Below, piece by piece: positions 1-7,895 of a stretch of DNA of 59,838 bases. A program made the position numbers and the translations under genes. The notes under the pieces were generated by a model, which was not told where the DNA came from, made no database searches, and worked only from the letters and a program-made list of their open reading frames with translations. Within the stretch, counting starts at the first letter, position 1. Every line of letters starts with the position of its first letter. The stretch comes from Aeromicrobium sp. GTDB taxonomy: Bacteria > Actinomycetota > Actinomycetes > Propionibacteriales > Nocardioidaceae. The stretch spans positions 1 to 59,838 of the forward strand of contig JALRCA010000243.1 in NCBI GenBank assembly GCA_023257515.1. The letters run 5' to 3'.

Positions 1-1
1 C

Positions 2-247
2 ATCGACCGTTACGCCGCCATGCGCGACCACTACGGCGACTATCAGCGTCAGTTGTTCCTCATGGATCACGCCGGCCTGCCCCTGAAGACCGTGCTCGAG
101 CAGCTCGACCTGCTCGGCGAGATCCTGCCGACGCTGCGCGCCGAGTTCGACGCGCGTCGCCCGGCCGACGTGCCCGACGCCCCGACCCACGCGGCGCGGG
201 TCGCCGCCAAGCGCGAGGCCGAGCAGGTCGCCGAGGTGTCGGCGTGA
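2..247 (+). CDS. LLM-class flavin-dependent oxidoreductase, C-terminal end (partial)
   Basis: The reading frame is open from the window edge, so only the last 81 or so codons are visible. The segment is mostly helical (PLKTVLEQLDLLGEILPTLR) and ends in a charged Ala/Arg tail, as in the C-termini of bacterial luciferase-like flavin monooxygenases. The main support is context: the stop overlaps by 4 bp (GTGA) an FMN reductase gene, and such reductases are often paired with luciferase-like monooxygenases (the corynebacterial CE1758/CE1759 arrangement). The monooxygenase would use the reduced FMN made by its neighbour. The active-site part lies outside the window, so the family is inferred. Confidence 0.6.
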   Translation: MDRYAAMRDHYGDYQRQLFLMDHAGLPLKTVLEQLDLLGEILPTLRAEFDARRPADVPDAPTHAARVAAKREAEQVAEVSA

Positions 248-855
248 CCACGCGCATCGTCGCCGTCTCGGCGGGGCTGAGCGACTCCTCCAGCAGCACG
301 CTGCTCGCGGGCCGCATCACTGCGGCCCTCGGGCAGCGGCTGGACGAGGCCTCGATCGAGACGATCGAGCTGCGCCCCCTCGCGCACGAGATCATCGACG
401 CCTCGATCACGGGCTTCGCCTCGCCGCAGGTGCAGCACGCCTACGACGTGCTCGGCCAGGCCGACGCCATCGTCGTCGTCACGCCGATCTACAAGGCGTC
501 CTACCCGGGCCTGTTCAAGGCGTTCTTCGACGCCCTCGACCAGGACTTGCTGATCGGCAAGCCCGTCCTGATCGCCGCGACGGGCGGGACGGCGCGGCAC
601 TCGCTCGCGATCGACTTCGCGCTGCGGCCGCTGTTCGCCTACCTGCAGACGGTGCCGGTCCCGACCGGCGTCTTCGCCTCGCCGCACGACTGGGGCAGCG
701 ACGGCGCGGGCGCACTGACGAGCCGCGTCGAGCGCGCCGCAGGCGAGCTCGTCTCGCTGCTCGGCGGCCAGGGCACCGGCCGGTCCTACTCCGACGACAT
801 CGACCTCTTCAGCGAGACGATGCTGTCGATCTCGGACCCCCGCCGCGACGCCTGA
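244..855 (+). CDS. NADPH-dependent FMN reductase (CE1759-like)
   Basis: 203 aa flavodoxin-fold reductase that should supply reduced FMN to the upstream monooxygenase. The N-terminus (TTRIVAVSAGLSDSSSSTLL) is the beta1/phosphate-binding loop of NADPH:FMN reductases. A mid-protein segment (VVVTPIYKASYPGLFKAFFD) is the conserved flavin-contact region, followed by GKPVLIAATGG. The length is normal for the family. The GTG start lies in a GTGA overlap with the upstream stop, implying translational coupling. A long hairpin follows 12 bp after the stop. The substrate of the two-component system cannot be read from the sequence. Confidence 0.88.
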   Translation: MTTRIVAVSAGLSDSSSSTLLAGRITAALGQRLDEASIETIELRPLAHEIIDASITGFASPQVQHAYDVLGQADAIVVVTPIYKASYPGLFKAFFDALDQDLLIGKPVLIAATGGTARHSLAIDFALRPLFAYLQTVPVPTGVFASPHDWGSDGAGALTSRVERAAGELVSLLGGQGTGRSYSDDIDLFSETMLSISDPRRDA

Positions 856-866
856 CCCGTCCCCCT

Positions 867-935
867 CCCCCCGATTTGTCGAGTTCGATCGCCAAAACCA
901 CATCCGGAAGCGATCAAACTCGACAAATCGGGGGG
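867..935. repeat. Long inverted repeat, 25-bp stem (terminator or REP-like element)
   Basis: Arms 867-891 and 911-935 are complementary over 25 bp with one G.U-type mismatch, around a 19-nt loop. The outer part is six C facing six G and the inner part reads ATTTGTCGAGTT. It sits between the FMN reductase stop and the DUF2277 start. It could terminate the first operon, but it is longer and more A+T-rich inside than the other terminators here, so a REP-type intergenic repeat is an alternative. Confidence 0.75.
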
Positions 936-970
936 TGGGGGAGCGGGCAGGGGAGGCGTACCGTCGGGGC

Positions 971-1270
971 ATGTGCCGCAACATCCGCCGGCTCCACAAC
1001 TACGAGCCGCCCACCACCGACGACGAGGTCCGCGAGGCCGCGCTGCAGTTCGTCCGCAAGGTCAGCGGCTCCACGCGACCTTCGCAGGCCAACACCCAGG
1101 CCTTCGAGCAGGCGATCGACGAGATCGCCGAGGCCACGCGCCGCCTGCTCGACGGCCTGACGACGAACGCCCCTCCGCGCAGTCGCGAGGACGACGCGAT
1201 CAAGGGACGGGAGCGGCACGAGAAGCGCATGGAGCGTGAGGTGCGGCTGCGCACCGGCGCGACGGCCTGA
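971..1270 (+). CDS. DUF2277 family protein
   Basis: 99 aa. The N-terminus MCRNIRRLHNYEPPTTDDEV is the hallmark of DUF2277, which typically begins MCRNI-x-LhNfEPP. The ATG at 971 is chosen because it places this motif at the N-terminus; an in-frame GTG at 935 would add 12 residues lying partly in the preceding hairpin. The remainder is helical and ends in a basic, Glu/Arg-rich tail. Its function is unknown. It is a cytosolic single-domain protein and probably monocistronic. Confidence 0.88.
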   Translation: MCRNIRRLHNYEPPTTDDEVREAALQFVRKVSGSTRPSQANTQAFEQAIDEIAEATRRLLDGLTTNAPPRSREDDAIKGRERHEKRMEREVRLRTGATA

Positions 1271-1293
1271 CCCAGCGCCCCTACGGTGGACGG

Positions 1294-2361
1294 GTGCCTC
1301 CCGTCCCCTACCGACTCGTCCCCGACCGTCCGGAGCGGCGGCTCGCCGACCGGTTCTTCGGCCGCTTCCGCCGGGTCGGCCTGCGGGGCGTCCTGGCCGA
1401 CCTCGACCGCCGTGGGCGCCCGGCCGACGTCCCCGGGGAGGCCGCCGCGCGCGGCATGACGTGGGAGGACCGCGACGCGCGCACCACCCGGTGGTGGCCG
1501 CAGGGCATCACGACCTCGGCCGACGCCTACGGACCCGATCCGCAGTCCGGCACCTTCGAGGGCCGTTCGCTCGTGGTGGCCAGCTGGTACGGCCACGGCG
1601 CGCTCGGCTGGCTGTTCCTGGGGTCGCGCATCTCCGTCATCGACGGCGCCGACTCGGGCGACCCCCGTTACCGCCACGTGCTGCTCGTCGAGCCGCGCCG
1701 CCGGTTCGGTCTGCACCGACTCCGGCCCGTGCGCGTCCACGCCGGCGGCATCGTCTGGTACGGCGACCACCTGTTCGTGGCGGGCAGCTCGCGAGGCGTA
1801 CGGGTGTTCCGGCTCGACGACGTCGTGCGGGTCCGCAACCGCTGGCGGACGCGCGGCTACCGCTACGTGCTGCCGCAGCTGACCACCTACCGGGCCGACA
1901 CCGACCCGGGCGTGCGGCCCATGACCTACTCCTTCATGTCGCTCGACCGCGCCGGCGAGGTCGACCACCTCGTGGCCGGCGAGTACGGGCGGGCGGGCGG
2001 CAGCCACCGGATGGTGCGCTACGAGCTGGACCGCGAGACGCACCTGCTGCGCACGGGCGAGAGCGAGCCCGCCGTGCCGGTCGAGGTGCACGACGGGGTC
2101 GCTCCGCGCATGCAGGGCGCGGTCCTCGTCGGCGGCACCTGGGTCATCACTGCGAGCTCGGGCGAGGGGAACCCTGGCGACCTCTGGATCGGTCGACCCG
2201 GTGCCCTGAAGCGGCGGCGAGGGGTGCTGCCGACCGGCCCGGAGGACATCACCTGGTGGCCGCAGCACGGCGAGCTCTGGACCCTGACCGAGTGGCCCGG
2301 ACGCCGTTGGGTCTTCGGCATCGATGCCTCGCGGTGGGTGCCGGGCGGCGAGGACGGCTAG
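1294..2361 (+). CDS. Conserved hypothetical protein, possible beta-propeller
   Basis: 355 aa from a GTG start 23 bp after the DUF2277 gene. No signal peptide or membrane helix is evident. The sequence shows recurring short beta-strand blocks with Trp/Gly turns (VVASWYGHGALGWLFLG, GGIVWYGDHLFVAGSS, GGTWVITASSGEGNPGDLW, WPQHGELWTLTEWPGRRW), which suggests a propeller of about five blades. I do not recognise a catalytic motif. Its stop codon is interleaved with that of the convergent pxpC gene: both stops lie in CTAG at 2358-2361. Confidence 0.75.
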   Translation: MPPVPYRLVPDRPERRLADRFFGRFRRVGLRGVLADLDRRGRPADVPGEAAARGMTWEDRDARTTRWWPQGITTSADAYGPDPQSGTFEGRSLVVASWYGHGALGWLFLGSRISVIDGADSGDPRYRHVLLVEPRRRFGLHRLRPVRVHAGGIVWYGDHLFVAGSSRGVRVFRLDDVVRVRNRWRTRGYRYVLPQLTTYRADTDPGVRPMTYSFMSLDRAGEVDHLVAGEYGRAGGSHRMVRYELDRETHLLRTGESEPAVPVEVHDGVAPRMQGAVLVGGTWVITASSGEGNPGDLWIGRPGALKRRRGVLPTGPEDITWWPQHGELWTLTEWPGRRWVFGIDASRWVPGGEDG

Positions 2362-3212
2362 ACCCAGACGATCCGGACGGGCTGACCGGGGCGTACCTGG
2401 GCGGCGCGGTCGACGTCGTCGTCTAGAAGCACCGCGGCGACGGGGTAGCCGCCGGTGAGCGGGTGGTCGGCGAGGAAGATCACCGGCTCTCCGCCGGGCG
2501 GCACCTGGATCGCGCCGCGGACCGCACCCTCGCTCGGCAGCTGCGCGTCGGGATCGCGTGATGCGAGCGCCTCGCCGGTCAGACGCATGCCGACGCGGTC
2601 GCTGCGCTCCGACGCCGTCCACGTCGTGGTGACGAGCCGGCCGGCGTCGGCGAGCCAGTCGTCGCGTGGACCCCGGACGGCGCGCAGGACGACCTCGCCC
2701 GCAGCGGGCGGCGCGACGGGCGCGACGTCGAGCGGCGGGAGCCCCCACGGGGACGGACCGACCGGAAGAACCGAGCCCTCGCGGACCGGGTCGGGCCCGA
2801 TCCCGGCCAACGTGTCGGTGCTGCGCGATCCGAGGACGGGCTCGACGGCGATGCCGCCCCGGACACCCAGGTAGGCGCGCAGGCCCGACCTGGCCCAGCC
2901 GAGCGAGACGCGCTGGCCGTCGCGAACGGTGACGGGGGCGTTGGTCCCCACGCCCGCGCCGTCGACGAGCACGTCGAGGTCGGCGCCGGTGACGGCGAGC
3001 GTGACGGTGCCGCGGACGACGAGCTCCAGGCCGCCGAGCACGACCTCGAGTACCGCCGCGTCCTCGTCGTTGGCGAGGATCCGGTTGACCAGACGGAACG
3101 AGCGCCGGTCGGCGGCGCCGGAGCGTCCCACGCCCATGCCGGCCAGCCCCGGCCGGCCCGCGTCCTGCACGAGCACGCCTGGCCCCGTCACCACCACGTC
3201 CAGCGCGCTCAC
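2358..3212 (-). CDS. pxpC: 5-oxoprolinase subunit PxpC (biotin-dependent carboxyltransferase family)
   Basis: 284 aa, normal for the AHS2/KipA family. With PxpA and PxpB it forms the ATP-dependent enzyme that opens 5-oxoproline (pyroglutamate) to glutamate. The N-terminal signature VVTGPGVLVQDAGRPGLAGM is present, as is LGVRGGIAVEPVLGSRSTDT in the middle. The GTG start at 3212 overlaps the pxpB stop (GTGA); a longer in-frame extension reads back through pxpB and is rejected. It is last in a three-gene operon and ends tail-to-tail with the convergent hypothetical gene. Confidence 0.93.
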   Translation of the reverse strand: MSALDVVVTGPGVLVQDAGRPGLAGMGVGRSGAADRRSFRLVNRILANDEDAAVLEVVLGGLELVVRGTVTLAVTGADLDVLVDGAGVGTNAPVTVRDGQRVSLGWARSGLRAYLGVRGGIAVEPVLGSRSTDTLAGIGPDPVREGSVLPVGPSPWGLPPLDVAPVAPPAAGEVVLRAVRGPRDDWLADAGRLVTTTWTASERSDRVGMRLTGEALASRDPDAQLPSEGAVRGAIQVPPGGEPVIFLADHPLTGGYPVAAVLLDDDVDRAAQVRPGQPVRIVWV

Positions 3213-3820
3213 GGCTGCACCGCCACGAAGCGGACGGGGGTGCCGGGGACGAGGAGTGCGGGCGGGTCGCGGTCGAGGTCCCACAGGGCCAGGTCGGTCC
3301 GACCGATCAGCTGCCAGCCGCCGGGGGACGAGCGTGGGTAGACGCCGCTGAACTCCCCGGCGAGCCCGACCGAGCCTGCCGGGACGCTCGTGCGCGGCGA
3401 GTCGCGTCGCGGCACCGCGAGCCTCTCGTCCCCGCCGACGAGATAGGCGAAGCCGGGCGCGAAGCCGCCGAACGCGACCGACCACTCACGGCCGGTGTGG
3501 GCTGCCACGACGTCGTCGCGCGAGAGTCCGGTGAGGCGCGCGACCTCGTCCAGGTCGGGGCCGTCGTAGACCACCGGTACCTCGACGACGTCGCCGGTCG
3601 TGATCTCCACCGAGTCCGGAGTCAGCCCGCGGAGCCGGCCGGCGGCGGCCCCGAGGCGCCCCGGTCCGTCGAGCACGACCAGCACGGTCTCGGCGCCGGT
3701 CACGACGTCGACGAGCCCCTCGACCGGTGCGTCCCGCACGGCTGCCGACCACGCCACGACGTCGCGCGTCGACCCGACCTCGAGGAGCAGGGCGCGGTCG
3801 CCGTAGCGGCGCAGGTTCAC
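3209..3820 (-). CDS. pxpB: 5-oxoprolinase subunit PxpB (KipI/AHS1 family)
   Basis: 203 aa. Family signatures are clear: [15 protein letters not shown] at the N-terminus, the core [12 protein letters not shown], and [14 protein letters not shown] near the C-terminus, which precede the [10 protein letters not shown] block typical of AHS1 proteins. It pairs with PxpC as the cyclophilin-like subunits of 5-oxoprolinase. The GTG at 3820 forms a GTGA overlap with the pxpA stop. An in-frame extension upstream to 3913 reads inside pxpA and is low-complexity Arg-rich, so it is rejected. Confidence 0.93.
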   Translation of the reverse strand: MNLRRYGDRALLLEVGSTRDVVAWSAAVRDAPVEGLVDVVTGAETVLVVLDGPGRLGAAAGRLRGLTPDSVEITTGDVVEVPVVYDGPDLDEVARLTGLSRDDVVAAHTGREWSVAFGGFAPGFAYLVGGDERLAVPRRDSPRTSVPAGSVGLAGEFSGVYPRSSPGGWQLIGRTDLALWDLDRDPPALLVPGTPVRFVAVQP

Positions 3821-4575
3821 GAGAACGCGGCCAGCTCGACGCCGTCGGCGAGAAGCCGTTCGCGCACGGCGCGCGCCATGTCCACGGCACCGGGGGAGTC
3901 GCCGTGCACGCACACGGACTCGGCGGGGACCCGGACGTCGGCGCCGTCCACGGCCCTCACCACGCCGTCGGACACGAGCCGCGCGACGCGCTCCGCGACC
4001 TCGCCGGGGTCGCTGAGGACGGCGCCGGCCTCGGTGCGCGGCACGAGCGTGCCGTCCGGGCGGTAGGCCCGGTCGGCGAACGCCTCGCTCACGGTGCGCA
4101 GGCCGCGCCGCTCGGCGGCGGCAAGGAGCTCCGAGCCGGGCAGGCCGAGCACGCTGAGCGACGGGTCGATCGCTGCGACCGCGTCGGCCACCGCGGCGGC
4201 GTGCTCCTGGTGCCGGACCGAGGTGTTGTAGAGCGCGCCGTGGGGTTTGACGTAGGTGACCCAGCCCCCGGCCGCCGCGGCGATGCCCTGCAGGGCGCCG
4301 ATCTGGTAGACGATGTCGTCGGTGAGCTCACGTCGCGAGGCGTCGACGAAACGTCGGCCGAAGCCGGCGAGGTCGCGATACGAGACCTGCGCGCCGATGC
4401 TCACGCCGTGGGCGACGGCGGTGCGGGTGGTCTCGGACAGCGTGCTGGGGTCGCCTGCGTGGAACCCGCAGGCGATGTTGGCGCTCGTGACGATCGAGAG
4501 CATCGCGCCGTCGTCGCCAAGCGTCCAGCGGCCGAACGACTCCCCGACGTCGCTGTTCAGGTCGATGGTGGCCAC
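3817..4575 (-). CDS. pxpA: 5-oxoprolinase subunit PxpA (LamB/YcsF family)
   Basis: 252 aa, the usual size. The N-terminus [14 protein letters not shown] and the segment [14 protein letters not shown] are the metal/substrate-site signatures of LamB/YcsF proteins; VKPHGALYN follows at about residue 120. It is the first gene of the pxpA-pxpB-pxpC operon, cytosolic, for pyroglutamate salvage to glutamate. Start GTG at 4575 gives the canonical N-terminus. The divergent membrane-protein gene begins 53 bp away, so the operon promoter must be in that gap or overlap it. Confidence 0.95.
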   Translation of the reverse strand: MATIDLNSDVGESFGRWTLGDDGAMLSIVTSANIACGFHAGDPSTLSETTRTAVAHGVSIGAQVSYRDLAGFGRRFVDASRRELTDDIVYQIGALQGIAAAAGGWVTYVKPHGALYNTSVRHQEHAAAVADAVAAIDPSLSVLGLPGSELLAAAERRGLRTVSEAFADRAYRPDGTLVPRTEAGAVLSDPGEVAERVARLVSDGVVRAVDGADVRVPAESVCVHGDSPGAVDMARAVRERLLADGVELAAFS

Positions 4576-4627
4576 GGTCCCATCCTGGCAGGCGTGCAGG
4601 GGTCGCTGCGATCGCTAGCCTGGGGAC

Positions 4628-5473
4628 GTGTCGATCGGGCCCTACCTCGCCGCCAGCACGTGGGGCGCCAAGCGCGGTCCGTACTTCTTCCGTCGCGTCC
4701 TCGACACGGGCCGCACGGTGCGCGTCGTCCTGCTGCTCGTGGCGGTGTCCGTCTTCAGCGCGCCGTGGACGGCGTTGTGGGTCTATCTCGTGGCGACCGG
4801 GGTGCCGCTCGGCTCGCTCATGATGGGGCTCGCCGGCCTGAGCGGCTACGCGGTCGTCGCCGACGGGATCGCACGCTGGTGGTGGCACCCGCGCTCGACC
4901 TCGGGACCCGTGGTCACGACGGCACCGAGCGGTCGTCCGGCCACGGCCTGGCTGCGGTCGGGCGGCGCCCTCGTGCGGCCGGTCGCGGTCACCGTGGTGT
5001 TCGTGGTCCTCGCCGTCGGCGAGGTGGTGGCGTCGTTCGTCGGCGACCGGATGTGGGGACTGATCGGGGCGGCGGTGCTCGTCGCTTTCACGGCCTGGTT
5101 CGCCTGGCCGCTGCTGCTCGGCCGCGCGCGGGCCGGCGGCCTGTACCTGACCGAGCACGGTGTCGAGCACGTGTGGGGGTCGGACCGGGCGGACGTGCCG
5201 TGGGAGGCCGTCCAGCTGACGTCTCCCGTGCTGCCGCTCGGTCTCTCGCGGCACCCGCTCGCGCAGCGCGACAAGGGTGGCTGGCAGGTGTGGGACGTCC
5301 CGGACCGGCTGATCGGCAGCGACGACGTGCCCGTCCCGTCGGCCTACCTGACGGACCACGCCGAGGCTGTCCGCGCGGTCGTGCACCGCTTCGCCGTCGA
5401 CCCCCGCACGCGGTCGGCGCTGGGAACGCCGCAGTCGATCGAGTGGGCCCGCAGATGGAGAACGGGCGGATGA
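4628..5473 (+). CDS. Hypothetical integral membrane protein
   Basis: 281 aa from a GTG preceded by GGGGAC. Hydrophobic stretches near residues 32-60 (VVLLLVAVSVFSAPWTALWV), 60-80, 115-140 (VAVTVVFVVLAVGEVVASFV) and 145-165 indicate about four membrane helices. The C-terminal 110 residues are soluble (LYLTEHGVEHVWGSDRADVP) and resemble a PH-like/regulatory beta domain, but no family is recognised. It is divergent from pxpA with a short shared upstream region. Confidence 0.75.
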   Translation: MSIGPYLAASTWGAKRGPYFFRRVLDTGRTVRVVLLLVAVSVFSAPWTALWVYLVATGVPLGSLMMGLAGLSGYAVVADGIARWWWHPRSTSGPVVTTAPSGRPATAWLRSGGALVRPVAVTVVFVVLAVGEVVASFVGDRMWGLIGAAVLVAFTAWFAWPLLLGRARAGGLYLTEHGVEHVWGSDRADVPWEAVQLTSPVLPLGLSRHPLAQRDKGGWQVWDVPDRLIGSDDVPVPSAYLTDHAEAVRAVVHRFAVDPRTRSALGTPQSIEWARRWRTGG

Positions 5474-5512
5474 CAGCGCGCCGTAACGCAAGTCAGCCCT
5501 CGCCTTGACGGA

Positions 5513-5719
5513 CTACTTGTTCTTTGAGCCGTATGGAGACTGATTGGTTGGTTTCAAGGTCGTGTCCTGCTTCGATGCCTGACCACGAATCGAGTCCTCG
5601 GTGCGGCCCATCTTGAGACCGATGACTCGCGTCGGCGTGTTGCCTTTCGCGAGCTCCTTCAGCTGTTTCCGATCGGCGGAAGTCCACGGCTTTCCGTGAT
5701 TCTTCGGGGTCTTTGCCAT
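5513..5719 (-). CDS. Small basic SANT/Myb-like protein
   Basis: 68 aa, strongly basic. WTSADRKQLKELAKGNTPTR followed by VIGLKMGRTEDSIRGQAS looks like a short helix-turn-helix (SANT/Myb-like) unit of the kind found in widespread small bacterial proteins of unknown role. It is probably nucleic-acid binding; this is inference from the fold pattern. The gene is visibly lower in GC than its neighbours, as is the whole 5.5-6.9 kb patch, suggesting transfer. A small hairpin (CCGCGC/GCGCGG, 5746-5762) lies in its 5' leader. Confidence 0.7.
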   Translation of the reverse strand: MAKTPKNHGKPWTSADRKQLKELAKGNTPTRVIGLKMGRTEDSIRGQASKQDTTLKPTNQSPYGSKNK

Positions 5720-6003
5720 AGTCAGGTCCTCCCTGGAGGCTCAAGCCGCGCGTCCTGCGCGGGGATTTCAAGACTAGGAACTGGCTCGGACACTTTTGAG
5801 CGGAGACTAGAGGCAGGTCGTCAAACGGCGAATCGGACCAAGATGTTGAGGCGTTACGAGCGGTGGCCGAGGGCCGGACGTACGGCCGATCGGCACGTGG
5901 CGCCAAATGTCAGCGGCGCTAGCTAGCCTTCGAAGACGCTACTCGACCGCTGTATCGCCCCGCAGTCGAGCTTGGACGAACTTTGCGAAAGAGCGGAGAC
6001 CTC

Positions 6004-6639
6004 ATGGCGCCCACGTCGATCAATAGCTTGTTGATCTTCCTGCTCTTCGTCGTCCCTGGCTTCGTGTACCAGACGATGCGCATCTCAGTCAGAGGCCGTC
6101 TTCCACTCGACCTCGAATTGTCAACTCGCATCGTCAGGGCCGTAGTCACGTCCGGAATCTTCGGGCTGGTGTATCTGGCGATCTTGGGCGATGTTCTGAT
6201 CGAGACGGCAAGAGGAACGGGGGACGCCGTAAATCATCCGCGGTTGGGGGCCGTTCTTGCTCTTCTCGGGGGGATAGTCGTACCTGCCGCTCTCGCGCTG
6301 ATCCCGGCTCCGAACTGGAAATGGTTCTTGGCGATTCAAGAGAGGTTGCCTCAAGTAGCGAGGTACGACTTGACCCCAACGGCCTGGGACAAGGCGTTCC
6401 AGTCCGCCGAAGAGTGCTTCATCCGGATTCTTACAAACGATGACCGCTGGATCGCGGGCTACTACGGATCGTCCTCCTACGCGACTTCCTTTCCGGAGGA
6501 TCACCAGCTCTTCTTGGAGCGGGCGTTTGAGGTTGAAGCCGACGGCACGATCGGATCCGAGGTCGAAGGAACAAGTGGGGTCATCATCAATTGCACCGAG
6601 ATACAGTTGCTTCAGTTGCTAACCCCGGTCGAATCCTGA
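6004..6639 (+). CDS. DUF6338-like membrane protein
   Basis: 211 aa. The N-terminus SLLIFLLFVVPGFVYQTMRI plus two further hydrophobic helices (about residues 45-68 and 80-100) matches DUF6338 proteins, which have an N-terminal membrane region with a PGF motif and a soluble C-terminal half. The soluble part includes TPTAWDKAF and ends with a WxxGYYGSSSYATSFPEDHQLFLE block that is likely beta-rich. The ATG at 6004 is preferred to an in-frame ATG at 5983 because it puts the first helix at the N-terminus. Low GC compared with flanking genes. The stop is followed after 13 bp by a small ORF, so the two are probably cotranscribed. Function unknown. Confidence 0.75.
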   Translation: MAPTSINSLLIFLLFVVPGFVYQTMRISVRGRLPLDLELSTRIVRAVVTSGIFGLVYLAILGDVLIETARGTGDAVNHPRLGAVLALLGGIVVPAALALIPAPNWKWFLAIQERLPQVARYDLTPTAWDKAFQSAEECFIRILTNDDRWIAGYYGSSSYATSFPEDHQLFLERAFEVEADGTIGSEVEGTSGVIINCTEIQLLQLLTPVES

Positions 6640-6652
6640 GGAGTTGAGGTTC

Positions 6653-6835
6653 ATGGCAAAGCGGCTCCCCCCGGCGGGTAGCGGCTACTCCGGACGGTCT
6701 GCAGCGTCCGGCCGGTACGTGTCAAAGTCAGCGATGCGCAAGGGCGCGGCTGGGACGAGTAGGTCGAGTGCGCCGAACCGAGTTGGTGGGGCCACCCCGC
6801 CGAAGGGTTCCGGCGGGGTGACCCGTGCCAAGTAG
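6653..6835 (+). CDS. Small hypothetical protein, DUF6338 companion
   Basis: 60 aa, Ser/Gly/Arg-rich and basic (GSGYSGRSAASGRYVSKSAM), lacking hydrophobic segments. It starts 13 bp after the DUF6338-like stop with a GAGG-like site upstream. Short proteins with GRYVSKS-type motifs occur next to mobile accessory genes; the role is unknown. A 9-bp hairpin (CACCCCGCC/GGCGGGGTG, 6793-6820) overlaps its 3' end and may act as a terminator. Confidence 0.5.
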   Translation: MAKRLPPAGSGYSGRSAASGRYVSKSAMRKGAAGTSRSSAPNRVGGATPPKGSGGVTRAK

Positions 6836-6946
6836 TACCAGCGACTCTAGTCCGGGTCGGCGGCAATCCACCCAGTCTTCAGGGCCGGAACTGACTCACG
6901 GTTGGAAGCCGCCGTCAGGTTCTGCCGGTACACCGAAGGCGAGTGA

Positions 6947-7869
6947 CTAGAGGCCGAGCAGGTCCGACGCCTCCTCGCGCATCTGCACCTTGCGCACCTT
7001 GCCGGTGACCGTCATGGGGAACTCGTCGACGACGTGGACGTAGCGCGGGATCTTGTAGTGAGCGAGCTTGCCGGTGCAGAACGCGCGCAGCGACTCGGCC
7101 GTCAGCGGCTCGGCGCCGTCGCGCATGCGGATCCACGCCATGAGCTCCTCGCCGTACTTCGCGTCGGGTACGCCGATGACCTGTGCGTCGAGCACGTCGC
7201 CGTGGGTCAGCAGGAACTCCTCGATCTCGCGCGGGTAGATGTTCTCGCCGCCTCTGATCACCATGTCCTTGATGCGCCCGGTGATGCTCAGGTAGCCGTC
7301 GGCGTCCATGACGGCCAGGTCGCCGGTGTGCATCCAGCCTTCGGCGTCGATCGCCTCGGCGGTCTTCTTCGGCTCGTCCCAGTAGCCGATCATCACGGAG
7401 TACCCGCGCGTGCAGAGCTCGCCGGCCTCGCCCCGCGGCACCGCGTCACCCGTCACCGGGTCGACGACCCTGACCTCGAGGTGCGGGTGCACGCGCCCGA
7501 CCGTCGCGACGCGCCGCTCGACCGTGTCGTCGGTACGGGTCTGCGTCGAGACCGGTGACGTCTCGGTCATGCCGTACGCGATCGACACGTCCTCGGCGCC
7601 CATGCGATCGATGACCTGCTTCATGACCTCGACCGGGCACGGCGACCCGGCCATGATGCCGGTGCGCAGGGCGGACAGGTCGTGCTCCTCGAACGAGGGG
7701 TCGTTGAGCATCGCGATGAACATCGTCGGCACGCCGTAGAGCGAGGTGCACCGCTCCTCGGCCGTCGCGCGCAGCGTCGCGGCCGGGTCGAACGCCGGTG
7801 CCGGGATGACCATCGTCGCCCCGTGCGTCGTGGCCGCGAGGTTGCCCATGACCATGCCGAAGCAGTGGT
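6947..7869 (-). pseudogene. Fatty-acid-CoA ligase (AMP-binding), C-terminal part, split by integration
   Basis: About 305 codons of an acyl-CoA synthetase, beginning at ...H-C-F-G-M where the host gene meets the integrated element. It contains [18 protein letters not shown] (adenine-site loop), [17 protein letters not shown], the hinge/A8 motif [20 protein letters not shown], and a [10 protein letters not shown] segment with the C-terminal catalytic Lys. The matching N-terminal 231 codons lie at 14480-15175 on the same strand. Joining them at the shared AGTGGT gives [14 protein letters not shown] and a protein of about 536 aa, normal for the family. There is no internal stop or frameshift, so the disruption is recent or reversible. 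An internal ATG at 7855 could in principle start a fragment. Confidence 0.9.
7864..7869. other. attL core (shared AGTGGT)
   Basis: Left copy of the 6-bp identity between element ends. On the minus strand it spans the end of a CAC (His) codon and the first base of the TGC (Cys) codon of the split acyl-CoA synthetase. Serine integrases need only a 2-bp crossover dinucleotide, so the exact cut point inside these 6 bp is not determined. Confidence 0.75.
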
Positions 7870-7883
7870 GCTTAGTGCAGAAT

Positions 7884-7895
7884 GGTCATATGACC
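7884..7895. promoter_or_regulatory. 12-bp perfect palindrome over the integrase start codon
   Basis: GGTCATATGACC is fully self-complementary and contains the integrase ATG (7890-7892). It lies only 15 bp inside attL. It may be an operator or part of the integrase attachment-site arm; it may also be chance. No Shine-Dalgarno sequence is visible ahead of the start. Confidence 0.4.

Noticed and set aside
1000-2748. Very long antisense ORF over the hypothetical and pxpC genes
   Set aside because: Long open antisense frames are usual in GC-rich DNA; the product is Arg/Pro/Ala-rich with no domain. The same holds for antisense frames over pxpA, the DHA2 exporter, the SLC13 gene and the CocE gene.
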